Origin: OLB16 sp964481775
GTDB lineage: Bacteria > Hinthialibacterota > Hinthialibacteria > OLB16
Length of the DNA stretch: 64,000 nt
Reading direction: 5' to 3'
Assembly: GCA_964481775.1 (NCBI GenBank)
Contig: CAYZUX010000006.1
Span: 11,063-75,062, forward strand
How positions within the stretch are numbered: position 1 is the first letter of the stretch; each line of letters begins with the position of its first letter. Below, piece after piece: positions 52,078 to 60,869 of this stretch. The position numbers and the translations under genes are program-made. The notes beneath the pieces were generated by a model. That model had not been told where the DNA came from. It worked only from the letters and a program-made list of their open reading frames with translations, and ran no database searches.

Positions 52078-52602
52078 ATGAAAATGATCATGAGACCAAT
52101 GGTTGTGCTGTTTGTACTCTTCGGGATGAGCGTGGTGATTCCGATACAGCCATCTTTTTCTGAAGCACTTAGCATCGGTTATGTTGACCTGGAACGAATC
52201 CGGGAGGGATATACCAAGTACCAGGAAGCCTTGAGCCGTATCAAGGCGGTCAAGGAGAAAGAGCAAGTCAATCTCGATGAGATGAGTGCTGATTTCGACA
52301 AGAATGTCAAACAATATGAGCTCAAGGATGGGTTGTTTGATGAAAAACAGAAGAGTGAGGCGCTTGAAGACCTGCGCAAGAAGTGGAACATCCTGAATGA
52401 GTTCAAGGCCAGTAAAGACCAGGAGCTGGAAAAGAAGAGCCGTGACGAATTAGGGCCATTGATCGAGAAAATCAAGACAACGATCAAGGAAGTGGCCGCC
52501 GCCAACAAGTACCACATGATCTTCAAAGAGTCGGATCTGGCCTACTGCGATCCCCGTCTCGATATCACGGGTAAGGTTTTGGAAGCTCTCAACAAGGAGT
52601 AA
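52078..52602 (+). CDS. OmpH/Skp-family periplasmic chaperone
   Basis: Periplasmic holdase for outer-membrane proteins on their way to BamA, 174 residues. The signal peptide (VVLFVLFGMSVVIPIQPSFSEA) is followed by the family start IGYVDLERIREGYTKYQEA, two long charged helices forming the tentacle coiled coil, and a C-terminal strand (YHMIFKESDLAYCDPRLDIT) with the usual ending. ATG 52078 follows GGAGG about 11 bases upstream; the open frame starts 31 codons earlier. It lies between bamA and the lpxD-like gene, four bases before the latter. Confidence 0.9.
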   Translation: MKMIMRPMVVLFVLFGMSVVIPIQPSFSEALSIGYVDLERIREGYTKYQEALSRIKAVKEKEQVNLDEMSADFDKNVKQYELKDGLFDEKQKSEALEDLRKKWNILNEFKASKDQELEKKSRDELGPLIEKIKTTIKEVAAANKYHMIFKESDLAYCDPRLDITGKVLEALNKE

Positions 52603-52606
52603 CTCA

Positions 52607-53608
52607 GTGCCCACACTGAAACTGGGGGAATTGGCCGAGAGGATTGCCTGCAAGCTGGAAGGGAACCCCGATGTCCTTATCTCGGGGGTGAATACGATTG
52701 ATGCAGCTGGGCCGGGTGAGCTTTCTTTTGTTCACAATGAGAAGTATATCAGTGCGATTCCCGCTTCACGTGCCTCGGCAATTGTGGTTCCGGCGGATCT
52801 CGAAACCGATTTCCGGCCTTTATTGCGCAGCAATGATCCCTATGTCACTTTTGGCGAAGCGATGCGGATCTTTCTGCCCAAGCGCCAGCGCCCTGAGCCG
52901 GGCATACATCCTACCGCCGTAGTGGCACCAACCGCCCATGTGGATCCGGCTGCTTCAGTGGGCCCCTTCTGTTGCATTGGGGAAGAAGTCACCATCGGAC
53001 CGGATGTGACGCTGATGGCGGGAAGTCAGGTTGGAATGGCGGCCACTCTGGGGGCAGGAACCTGGATTTACCCGAACGTGGTGATAGGAGCCCATGTCCG
53101 TACGGGTCAGGATGTCGTGATCCACAGTGGAACCGTCCTGCTTTCCCCGGTGACGCCGGGTTCTGAGGACTTGGGACGGAAGTTCCTGATCGAAATCGGG
53201 CGGGATGTGGAGATCGGAGCGAATGTGACCGTGGAGCCAGGAAAGAACTCTCCCACCCGCATCGGTCCTGGAACCAAGATTGATAACCTGGTCCGGATTG
53301 GAAGCGAAGCCCGTATTGGTGATGACTGTATCATCGTGGCCCAGGTTTCGATTGGCCCGGGTGCGGTGATCGGAAACAATGTCACTCTCGCCGGTCAGGT
53401 TTGTATTGAACCTCACCGGCGTTTGGGAGATGAAGTGATGGTCGGAGCTAAAAGCCTGGTTTCTGATGAAGTTGAAGACCGGGCTGTGGTTAGCGGTATC
53501 CCTGCCATCCGTCATGATCTCGATCTTCGCCTCAAGGCCCACCTCCGCCGTCTGCCGAAGCTTTTCCAGCGTGTTGAGGCAGTAGAAAGACTTCTTCAAC
53601 CGGAATAA
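52607..53608 (+). CDS. lpxD: LpxD-like acyltransferase, divergent at the catalytic histidine
   Basis: UDP-3-O-acylglucosamine N-acyltransferase family, third step of lipid A synthesis. The 333 residues have the LpxD N-terminal domain (LSFVHNEKYISAI) and a hexapeptide-repeat left-handed beta-helix (PTAVVAPTAHVDPAASVGPF). The usual block IxIAHNVxIG, carrying the catalytic His of E. coli LpxD, reads KIDNLVRIGSEARIGDD here, and the usual GFGF block is also missing; a later His in CIEPHRRLGDE remains. The enzyme may be altered in substrate or activity. The start is GTG 52607, four bases after ompH. Synteny with bamA and ompH supports the family call. Confidence 0.75.
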   Translation: MPTLKLGELAERIACKLEGNPDVLISGVNTIDAAGPGELSFVHNEKYISAIPASRASAIVVPADLETDFRPLLRSNDPYVTFGEAMRIFLPKRQRPEPGIHPTAVVAPTAHVDPAASVGPFCCIGEEVTIGPDVTLMAGSQVGMAATLGAGTWIYPNVVIGAHVRTGQDVVIHSGTVLLSPVTPGSEDLGRKFLIEIGRDVEIGANVTVEPGKNSPTRIGPGTKIDNLVRIGSEARIGDDCIIVAQVSIGPGAVIGNNVTLAGQVCIEPHRRLGDEVMVGAKSLVSDEVEDRAVVSGIPAIRHDLDLRLKAHLRRLPKLFQRVEAVERLLQPE

Positions 53609-53680
53609 ACGGTGCAGGAGTGTAACAATTCACGAGTGGTGAATGTCTGTGCCGCTCCGAATCCTGTCCATATCACTGGC

Positions 53681-54910
53681 ATGAACTTTTCGCCGTCAAC
53701 TCATTTGAAACCCGTTGTTCATTTCCTGGCTCTCCAGAGACACATCCTCGGTCTGCTTGCGATGTGCATTCTGGTGGGTATGGGTGAGAGGATGGCGGAA
53801 CGCTTTCTCCCGGTGTACCTCCTGGCGCTTGGCGGAGGGGTTCTCTCGGTGGGGGTCTTGAATGGTTTGGACAATTTCCTTTCAGCTTTGTACTCCTTCC
53901 CGGGAGGATATCTCGCGGAACGTTTGGGGACCAAGCGAGCCTTGTTGGTTTTCAACCTTCTGGCGATGTTTGGTTTTTTGATTGTCATCCTGATCCCAAG
54001 GTGGGAGGCGGTTCTGATTGGAGCCTGTTTTTTTCTTTCCTGGACCGCAATCTCTCTCCCCGCGACCATGGGCCTCGTGGCTTCTGTTCTACCAAGGGAC
54101 AAGCGGACGATGGGAGTTTCGATGCACTCCCTGGTGAGGCGCTTTCCAATGGCTCTTGGTCCTCTGGTTGGAGGGGTGTTTATCGATGTATGGGGGACCC
54201 GCACAGGTGTACGGCTTGCCTTTGTGGCCGCCCTGGTTCTCGCAGGAGCAGCAGTCTGGATCCAACAGACTTACTTGGCGGAGGATCGGAATGAAAAAAA
54301 AGGAGAAGGGAAGTCACCGGAGTTAAATCCTTTCCGTCTGCTTGTACGGATGGATCCCTCCTTGCGAAACCTTTTAACTGCTGACATTCTGGTTCGATTC
54401 TGTGAACAGATCCCCTATGCCTTTGTGGTCATCTGGTGCATGGAATCAATTCGCAATCCAATCAGTGCTTCCCAGTTTGGGGTGTTGACCGCCATCGAAA
54501 TGGCAACCGCGGTTTTGATCTATGTTCCTGTCGCCTATTTTGCGGATAGGACCACCAAGAAACCCTTTGTGGTGATTACCTTTCTCTTTTTCACCTTCTT
54601 TCCACTTGCTCTTCTGTTCAGTCATTCGTTTTTGTGGCTGGTGGCAGCTTTTATTCTCCGTGGCCTCAAAGAGTTTGGCGAACCCACACGGAAAGCGCTC
54701 ATCATGGACTTGGCTCCAGAAGACTGCAAAGCGGGGATGTTCGGCCTCTATTACCTGATTCGGGATGTCGTGGTTTCGATCGCGGCCTTTGGTGGAGCCT
54801 TCCTGTGGATGCTCCATCCGGCTGTGAACCTACTGACTGCCTTTGCTTTTGGTCTGCTGGGTACGGCTTGGTTTGTTTGGAAGGGGACAGACTTGGTAAA
54901 AACAACCTAA
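53681..54910 (+). CDS. Major facilitator superfamily transporter
   Basis: A membrane transporter of about 409 residues with 12 predicted helices. The N-terminal half has GMGERMAERFLPVYLLALGG and GYLAERLGTKRALLVFNLL, the latter carrying the typical GxLaDrxGrk loop between helices 2 and 3; the corresponding C-terminal loop is YFADRTTKKPFVV. The substrate is unknown. The frame opens at GTG 53612, three bases after lpxD, but ATG 53681 gives a more natural N terminus; neither has a clear ribosome site. It is the last gene of the plus-strand block and converges on rpoN. Confidence 0.8.
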   Translation: MNFSPSTHLKPVVHFLALQRHILGLLAMCILVGMGERMAERFLPVYLLALGGGVLSVGVLNGLDNFLSALYSFPGGYLAERLGTKRALLVFNLLAMFGFLIVILIPRWEAVLIGACFFLSWTAISLPATMGLVASVLPRDKRTMGVSMHSLVRRFPMALGPLVGGVFIDVWGTRTGVRLAFVAALVLAGAAVWIQQTYLAEDRNEKKGEGKSPELNPFRLLVRMDPSLRNLLTADILVRFCEQIPYAFVVIWCMESIRNPISASQFGVLTAIEMATAVLIYVPVAYFADRTTKKPFVVITFLFFTFFPLALLFSHSFLWLVAAFILRGLKEFGEPTRKALIMDLAPEDCKAGMFGLYYLIRDVVVSIAAFGGAFLWMLHPAVNLLTAFAFGLLGTAWFVWKGTDLVKTT

Positions 54911-54987
54911 ATCGTCCTGTTCTGAGTGACGAACTCATTGGCCGGGAGGCTGGTTCAGGCGAATGAATTTGTCACTCCAGCCCTTGA

Positions 54988-56505
54988 TTACACCCGCTTT
55001 CTCATCGAGGTCGGAAGGATCCCAAGCACATCGCGGTATTTGGCTACAGTACGCCTGGCTACGGTGATCCCACGAACCTTGAGAATTTCAGAGATTTTCT
55101 GATCAGAAAGGGGCTTCTTCGGATCCTCGTTGTCCACCAGCTCCTGAACCATTGCCATCACACTCTTCGCGGAAGCATCTTCGCCTGTATCCGATTCCAG
55201 GCCACTGGAAAAAAAGTATTTCAACTCGAACAAGCCTTGAGGTGTGTCCACATACTTTCCATTGACCACCCGGCAAACCGTGGTTTCATGGACTCCCACC
55301 ACATCGGCCACGTCTCGCAGCCTCATCGGCTTGAGGTGGGTGATACCATTGTTAAGGAAATCCTTCTGCTGGTTGACAATCTCCGAGGTGACACGGTAAA
55401 GGGTCATTTTGCGCTGCTCGATGTTCTTGATGAGATCCACGGCTGAATGAAGCCGGTTACGGAGATAGCGAAGGGTTTCCTTGTCGAGATTTTCACGGTT
55501 CTCAAGCATTTGTCGGTAACGTGGTGAGATACGTAGTGGGGCAATCCCCTCATCATTCACGCGCACCTGCCAGTCATCACCGACCCGTTCGACGAACACG
55601 TCGGGGGTGATATATTCATTTTCATATGTACCCAATCGACGGCCGGGGCGTGGTTCGAATTTGGAGATCATATCGGCAATCTCCTGGACTTCGGGAACGG
55701 TAATCTTCAGCGTCCGAGCGATGTTCTGGTAACGTTTGCGTTCCAGATCCTCGAGATGGTGACGGATGACTTCCAACATCGGCGGATGATCGAGATTGAT
55801 GGCATGGTATTGAATCTCAAGACACTCGCTGAGGTTTCTCGCCGCAATTCCTGGTGGGTCGAAGGTGTGAAATACCTTCAGGACACGTTCGATGTCCTCT
55901 ACAGTTCGACCGGTTTGGTTGGCGAGCTCCTCGACTGAAATCCCAAGGTATCCATCATCATCCAGGGAGAGAATGATCGCCTGCCCGATCTCGCGGTCCT
56001 CCTCGGTCTCAACTTCCACATCCAACTGACGTTCGAGTTCTTCCCGCAGGGAGACAGTGTCGGCGATTACCCGATCAAAATCATCATCCTGGGGCCCATC
56101 GAAACCACTCACCGCCAGTGTGGGTGAGTCACTTCCGTCCTCAAAATACCTCTCCCAGTCATCACTGAGTTCGATTTTCCCCTCAGTCAGGTCCTGAGTT
56201 CCTGCTTTCTCAGTGAGGTCAGTTGTGGAGGAATCCCAATCGGCTTCGCTTGGGGTGTGGTCAGTGGGAATCGAATCAAAGGGAATGTCCTGAATCAAAT
56301 CAGACCCGGAGCCCTCAATCGTATCCGCTGCCTGGATTTCATCTTCTGGAATTTCCTCCAGCAATGGATTCTCCACCATTTCCTGGTCGACCAGAGCCTC
56401 GAGTTCAATTGTCGGCATCTGCAGCATCTTGATGGCCTGCTGCATGCGAGGAGTCATGACCATCCTCTGCACCTGACGCTGTTCGAGGTACATCCGCTGT
56501 TCCAT
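54988..56505 (-). CDS. rpoN: RNA polymerase sigma-54 factor
   Basis: Alternative sigma factor recognising -24/-12 promoters with the help of AAA+ activators. The 505 residues have region I (LEQRQVQRMVMTPRMQQAIKM, QMPTIELEALV), an acidic region II, core-binding DDDGYLGISVEELA and GIAARNLSECLEIQ, the helix-turn-helix RDVADVVGVHETTVCRVV and the diagnostic RpoN box ARRTVAKYRDVLGI near the C terminus. It stands alone here; no lptB, hpf or ptsN neighbours are visible. The NtrB-like kinase at 522 suggests sigma-54 activators exist elsewhere in the genome. Confidence 0.97.
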   Translation of the reverse strand: MEQRMYLEQRQVQRMVMTPRMQQAIKMLQMPTIELEALVDQEMVENPLLEEIPEDEIQAADTIEGSGSDLIQDIPFDSIPTDHTPSEADWDSSTTDLTEKAGTQDLTEGKIELSDDWERYFEDGSDSPTLAVSGFDGPQDDDFDRVIADTVSLREELERQLDVEVETEEDREIGQAIILSLDDDGYLGISVEELANQTGRTVEDIERVLKVFHTFDPPGIAARNLSECLEIQYHAINLDHPPMLEVIRHHLEDLERKRYQNIARTLKITVPEVQEIADMISKFEPRPGRRLGTYENEYITPDVFVERVGDDWQVRVNDEGIAPLRISPRYRQMLENRENLDKETLRYLRNRLHSAVDLIKNIEQRKMTLYRVTSEIVNQQKDFLNNGITHLKPMRLRDVADVVGVHETTVCRVVNGKYVDTPQGLFELKYFFSSGLESDTGEDASAKSVMAMVQELVDNEDPKKPLSDQKISEILKVRGITVARRTVAKYRDVLGILPTSMRKRV

Positions 56506-56690
56506 GATGGAGCTTCTTCTTGACTTTTTCTTCTTTCTCGAAATTCAGGCTGCCTTATGCAATCCTCATGCCCACGACCATTATAAACGAACTCGATGGG
56601 GAAAGGTCAAGGTTTTTCTTCCAGAAATCTTTGATTTGCGTGCTTACTTGAGGAAAATGAAGGACTCTTGAGAGGCCTCAAGGTGTTAAG

Positions 56691-58463
56691 TTAGGAAGAT
56701 GGCACTTCGGGTGCAAAACAAGTGGGGCAAGCCTCCTTCAGCACGATTTCGTCCCACCACTCCAGATCATATTTGAGAGCTTTCTGGAAGTGCTGGGTTG
56801 CCTTTTCTTCGTCTCCCTTACGTTGGTAGGCTATCCCAAGATGGAAGTTAATGGTTCCTGCGGAACGTGGTTCATTAAAAAGCAAGGCCTTCTCCAAATG
56901 CCCGATTCCCTTCTCAAAATGACCTTGGAGAACCTCGATCCACCCCAGCGTATCCAGATTATCTCCAGAAGGGGCAAGTGAGACTGACAAGGAGGCTTCC
57001 TGGATGGCTGTGGCCAACTCGCCCCCCAGCTCACAACGAACATAGGATCGGTGATTCAGAACGATTGCCTTGCGATTCTTTGACTCCACCGGGTTCGCCT
57101 CTTTATCCTCATCTACCGGAGGGATAAGGGTGTCGAAGACATGAAACAGCTGTTCCCGGATGGCTGTCAGCTCAGCAGTAGCTCCCATCAACCGTGCCAC
57201 ATGACCCCGATCCCAGAGAATCCGGAGAGGGTCAACATCATAGTTACCGGAAAATCCAGATCGACGCCAAGGGTCCAACATGTTGGTGCTGCGCCTGTTC
57301 AGCGAGGCTACACGGAATCTTCTTGTGAGAAACTTCGCCTGTATGGCGGTTTCCTTTCCTTTCTCACCCGCTTTTACCTTGGTTGAAAGGGTATCCAGAA
57401 TATCGGCGGCTTCCGGGAGTTGTCTGTTGGAGGCATAACTGATGGCCAATCGTTTGGCCAGAAAAAGGTCCTCCGGATGGTCCATCATCAGCTGGTGGAT
57501 TTTTTTCTGGGATTCCCGGTCTCCAACTGCCAGGAGTGGGTCTTCCCGCCAGAGCATATGATCAATCGCCCCAGTCCGGTTCCAGGAATGAACGCAGTAG
57601 GAGGATATGCCTGCAAATCCAATCAATGGGACGAGAGTGAGCAAACCACCTATAAAAAGGGGATGGCGATTGGGCAGTTCCAGGTTCAATGCATGGGCTG
57701 ACAACCTTTTGAAAATCAGAATCGGAAGTCCGCAGGCTGCTCCAATCATCAAGGCCAAGATCAGGGACTTCTGGGTGGGTCCAATCTGGGTGATGGAGGA
57801 GAACTCGATGGATGGCGTGTAGATCGGAGCATAGGAGAGAGTCCAGGAGAATAACCAGAGCAACAGGAGTGCCATCCAGGTTCCCCCAGGAACAACGGCC
57901 AGTTTCTCAGGCCCTTCACGCCGGTCAAGGCCGAGTTTAACCAGGACTGTGCCGCCCGCTGCGAAGATCATCCCCAGGCTGCCCGCGGTGATCACACCGG
58001 AAGCGGTGAAATCGACGAGCACGACCACTATTCCTCCGGCAAGATAAACAAACAAAGAGGCCAGTCTGCCAATCTCTTCCTCCATCATTTTTCCAAGGGG
58101 AAGAAAGGCAATGACTGAAAAGGCAAACCAACCCAGACCTGGAGGAAGAAAGATCCCTATCGGGAGGCGCCACCACTCTCCTGCCCAGACCACCTCCCGC
58201 ATGGGGTAGCCAAACTGAAGAACGGCCTGGGTATTGAAAATTCCCATCAGATTGAGAGGAAAGAGGGTCAAGTCCTCCGGGATTTTTCCCTCAGCGTTCC
58301 CAGTCCAATAAAGCCCAATCGCAATACCGGCCTGGAGTATCAGGAAACGGATGGCGACAAAAGGTTCCGCCTGGTTCAGTCGATTGAAAAGATTGGTTTC
58401 CATTCCGATGCCTGATGATGCCAATATCTTATTCATCCCGGAGTTGATGATGAAAACTATCAT
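56691..58463 (-). CDS. Pseudo-rhomboid membrane protein fused to TPR repeats
   Basis: A 590-residue protein with about six membrane helices (residues 35-255) and a soluble C-terminal half of tetratricopeptide-like repeats (HPEDLFLAKRLAISYASNRQ, AGTINFHLGIAYQRKGDEEK, ATQHFQKALKYD). The membrane part resembles rhomboid proteases: EWWRLPIGIFLPPGLGWFAF, GKMMEEEIGRLASLFVYL, GSLGMIFAAGG. The usual catalytic GxSG reads GSLG (161-164), with Leu in the Ser position, the conserved HxxxHxxxN before it is PxxxGxxxS, and the region of the catalytic His (QIGPTQKSLILAL) has none. It is therefore probably a non-cleaving scaffold. The start is uncertain (58463, 58436 or 58403). Confidence 0.65.
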   Translation of the reverse strand: MIVFIINSGMNKILASSGIGMETNLFNRLNQAEPFVAIRFLILQAGIAIGLYWTGNAEGKIPEDLTLFPLNLMGIFNTQAVLQFGYPMREVVWAGEWWRLPIGIFLPPGLGWFAFSVIAFLPLGKMMEEEIGRLASLFVYLAGGIVVVLVDFTASGVITAGSLGMIFAAGGTVLVKLGLDRREGPEKLAVVPGGTWMALLLLWLFSWTLSYAPIYTPSIEFSSITQIGPTQKSLILALMIGAACGLPILIFKRLSAHALNLELPNRHPLFIGGLLTLVPLIGFAGISSYCVHSWNRTGAIDHMLWREDPLLAVGDRESQKKIHQLMMDHPEDLFLAKRLAISYASNRQLPEAADILDTLSTKVKAGEKGKETAIQAKFLTRRFRVASLNRRSTNMLDPWRRSGFSGNYDVDPLRILWDRGHVARLMGATAELTAIREQLFHVFDTLIPPVDEDKEANPVESKNRKAIVLNHRSYVRCELGGELATAIQEASLSVSLAPSGDNLDTLGWIEVLQGHFEKGIGHLEKALLFNEPRSAGTINFHLGIAYQRKGDEEKATQHFQKALKYDLEWWDEIVLKEACPTCFAPEVPSS

Positions 58464-58557
58464 GGATTGAGAGAGTCACCCAAGAGGGAAGGGATTTGCC
58501 ATTGCCTTGCTCCCTTTGATAATTGGCCTGCCTATGGATAGACTCAATACGAAGACC

Positions 58558-59718
58558 ATGAAGGTGATCTATCTCGACAACAATGCCACCACCCGGGTCG
58601 ACCCCGCGGTTAAGGAGGCCATGCTTCCTTTTTTCGAGGACCTTTATGGGAATCCCAGCTCCCCCCACCATTTCGGGGGACAAGTGGAAAAGCACCTGAC
58701 AGTTGCCCGGCAAAGACTGGCCAGCTTGCTGGGCTGCTCTCCTAAGGAGATCTTTTTCACCAGCGGAGGGACTGAATCCGATAACCTGGCTATTCGTGGA
58801 GTGCTCGCCGCCCGCCCAGATAAGCGACACCTGATCACCACAGTGGTCGAACACAGCGCCGTCCTGGTGCAATGCCAGGAGCTGGAGCGGATGGGCTACC
58901 CGGTCACCTGGCTGGAGGTGGATGGCGATGGTCAACTCGATCTGGGCGAGTTGGAAAAGGCTTTCCGTCCGGATACAGCCATCGTGTCGGTGATGTGGGC
59001 TAACAACGAGACAGGAGTCCTCTTCCCCATCAATGAAATTGGGGTCATCTGCCGCGCCCACAAGGTTCCCCTGCATGTCGATGCAGTCCAGGCAGTCGGA
59101 AAAATTCCCATGAATCTTCAAACGACTTCCATTGATCTCCTCTCCCTTTCCGCACACAAGATTCATGGTCCCAAAGGAGTGGGTGCTCTTTATGTCAGAA
59201 CAGGCACCCGGATCAAACCCATTGTCTGGGGAGGGCACCAGGAGCGCGGGAAACGTCCAGGAACCGAACCAGTCCCCCTCATTGTAGGATTTGGCAAGGC
59301 CGCTGAACTGGCGAAGGAGTTCCTTTCAGTGGAGCAAACCAGGATCCGTGATTTGCGCAATCTGCTTCAGTCTGGTCTCGAGCAAAGCATCCCAAACCTG
59401 CATGTCAATGGTTCCCACAGTCCTCGCCTGCCCAATACCCTGAATGTGTGCTTCTGTGGTGCTGAAGGGGAGGCGCTCCTGTTGCTAATGGACCAGCACG
59501 GTATCGCCGCATCATCAGGGAGCGCCTGTCTGGCGGACAAACTGGAACCCTCGCATGTCCTGCTGGCCATGGGTGTCTCCGAATCGGATGCGATGGGTGC
59601 GGTACGTTTCAGCCTGAGCCGGTACACAACCCAGGAGGAAATCGAACTGGTTCTGCGGGTTCTCCCTGAGTTGAATCAGCAGGTCCTGTCATTGGGAGAT
59701 CATGTGGAATCACGCTGA
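58558..59718 (+). CDS. Cysteine desulfurase, NifS/IscS family
   Basis: PLP enzyme taking sulfur from cysteine for Fe-S clusters or thiolated RNA. About 386 residues: VIYLDNNATTRVDPAV, YGNPSSPHHFG, FFTSGGTESDNLAI, VEHSAVL, WANNETGVLFPI, VDAVQAVGKIPM, the PLP lysine in LSAHKIHGPKGVGAL, and the active-site cysteine in SSGSACLADKLEPSHVL. ATG 58558 begins the family sequence; in-frame starts exist at 58534 and 58507 and none has a clear ribosome site. It stands apart from iscU/iscR or mnmA, so the pathway served is open. It is divergent from the pseudo-rhomboid gene. Confidence 0.93.
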   Translation: MKVIYLDNNATTRVDPAVKEAMLPFFEDLYGNPSSPHHFGGQVEKHLTVARQRLASLLGCSPKEIFFTSGGTESDNLAIRGVLAARPDKRHLITTVVEHSAVLVQCQELERMGYPVTWLEVDGDGQLDLGELEKAFRPDTAIVSVMWANNETGVLFPINEIGVICRAHKVPLHVDAVQAVGKIPMNLQTTSIDLLSLSAHKIHGPKGVGALYVRTGTRIKPIVWGGHQERGKRPGTEPVPLIVGFGKAAELAKEFLSVEQTRIRDLRNLLQSGLEQSIPNLHVNGSHSPRLPNTLNVCFCGAEGEALLLLMDQHGIAASSGSACLADKLEPSHVLLAMGVSESDAMGAVRFSLSRYTTQEEIELVLRVLPELNQQVLSLGDHVESR

Positions 59719-59779
59719 TCCCATCGCCATTTACGGAAAAGCAAGCCGTTTCTCAAATCAGGCAGACAAAGGAACAGTT

Positions 59780-60706
59780 TCAATTCGATATTCCGGTTCC
59801 GGTGGCTGACCGGGGTCTGCCGGTATGGATATCCTGAAGTACCTGTAAACCGTTCTGCCACGCATCAAGGGGACTGTCTTGGCCAGTGGTTCTGGCTAGG
59901 TATCCCTCAATACGGTGTCTGCGTTCCCTTCGAATCATTTTCCGCCAACGCTCTCTATCCACAGGTTCAAAAAGGGAACTCAGGGATTCAAGGTAAGCGC
60001 CAAGCACATCGAGATCATGGATCTCTCCCAGGATGTCCTGGAGATTCTCCAAATCACGTTGCCATTCCTGGTGTTGCTCAGGCAGAAAATTTTCAACGGT
60101 ATACCTGAAACGTTTCAATGCCACTCGGGCCCGATGCCAGATCTCCTCCAGCTCAGTCGGGAGCATTTCCTGGTGGATCGAAAGAAAATCCTGCAGTCTT
60201 TCCAGCGCCATGGTGATCAGAACAGGATGAGAGGCAAGCGTTTCCTGAAGCCGGTCCGGGAGGGTTTCGCACCATTCTTCCCAGCGGTCATGGTCAAACC
60301 TGTCGAGTGAATCCCGGATCACAATGAGGCAGTCTTGTTCTCTCCTTCGGAGAATGGCAGTCACCTTCCGCCTGACAGGATCTGATGCCTTTCCAAGTTT
60401 CTCCATCCAGAGCTGCATGACATGGAGGTCCCTTAGATGTCCCAGAGTACGGAAAATGCGGCGGAGTTCTTTCGACATTTGTCTCCAGGGACCTCCGGGA
60501 TCTAGTCCCTTGACACCATATGCGACCGAACGGCAGCGCCGGATGGCTACCCGCAGATCATGAGTGACCTTTTCTGAGAGTCCTTGTTCCGAGGCTGTCA
60601 GCAAACGTGTCACCTGGTTCATCCGCTTCATGAATCCATCCGCGATGACCCCGGAAGGGAGAGATGGATGCGGGGGAAGATGGGAGGAGGAGATTGGATC
60701 GTACAT
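59780..60706 (-). CDS. CHAD-domain protein
   Basis: A 308-residue helical protein with the conserved histidine alpha-helical domain, known to bind polyphosphate. Two repeats are visible: VTHDLRVAIRRCRSVAYGV with LGHLRDLHVMQLWMEKL, and WHRARVALKRFRYTVENF with LGEIHDLDVLGAYLESL, carrying the clustered His, Arg and Lys residues that contact polyphosphate. There is no linked CYTH domain, and no polyphosphate kinase is in the window. It stands alone between convergent nifS-like and divergent glutamine-synthetase-like genes. Confidence 0.85.
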   Translation of the reverse strand: MYDPISSSHLPPHPSLPSGVIADGFMKRMNQVTRLLTASEQGLSEKVTHDLRVAIRRCRSVAYGVKGLDPGGPWRQMSKELRRIFRTLGHLRDLHVMQLWMEKLGKASDPVRRKVTAILRRREQDCLIVIRDSLDRFDHDRWEEWCETLPDRLQETLASHPVLITMALERLQDFLSIHQEMLPTELEEIWHRARVALKRFRYTVENFLPEQHQEWQRDLENLQDILGEIHDLDVLGAYLESLSSLFEPVDRERWRKMIRRERRHRIEGYLARTTGQDSPLDAWQNGLQVLQDIHTGRPRSATGTGISN

Positions 60707-60869
60707 GGGATCTGTCCTTCTCTGTCATTGCGGTGATAATAAAGGTTTTGTGTTAGACCTGCATTTGGAATCTGCAAATTTGTTGGGAGTGCAGGCATTC
60801 TGGAATACTTTAGGTTCAATCGGGAAATAACCACGATTTCTGTTCCTCCAAGTGAAAGGAAGAATCTTC

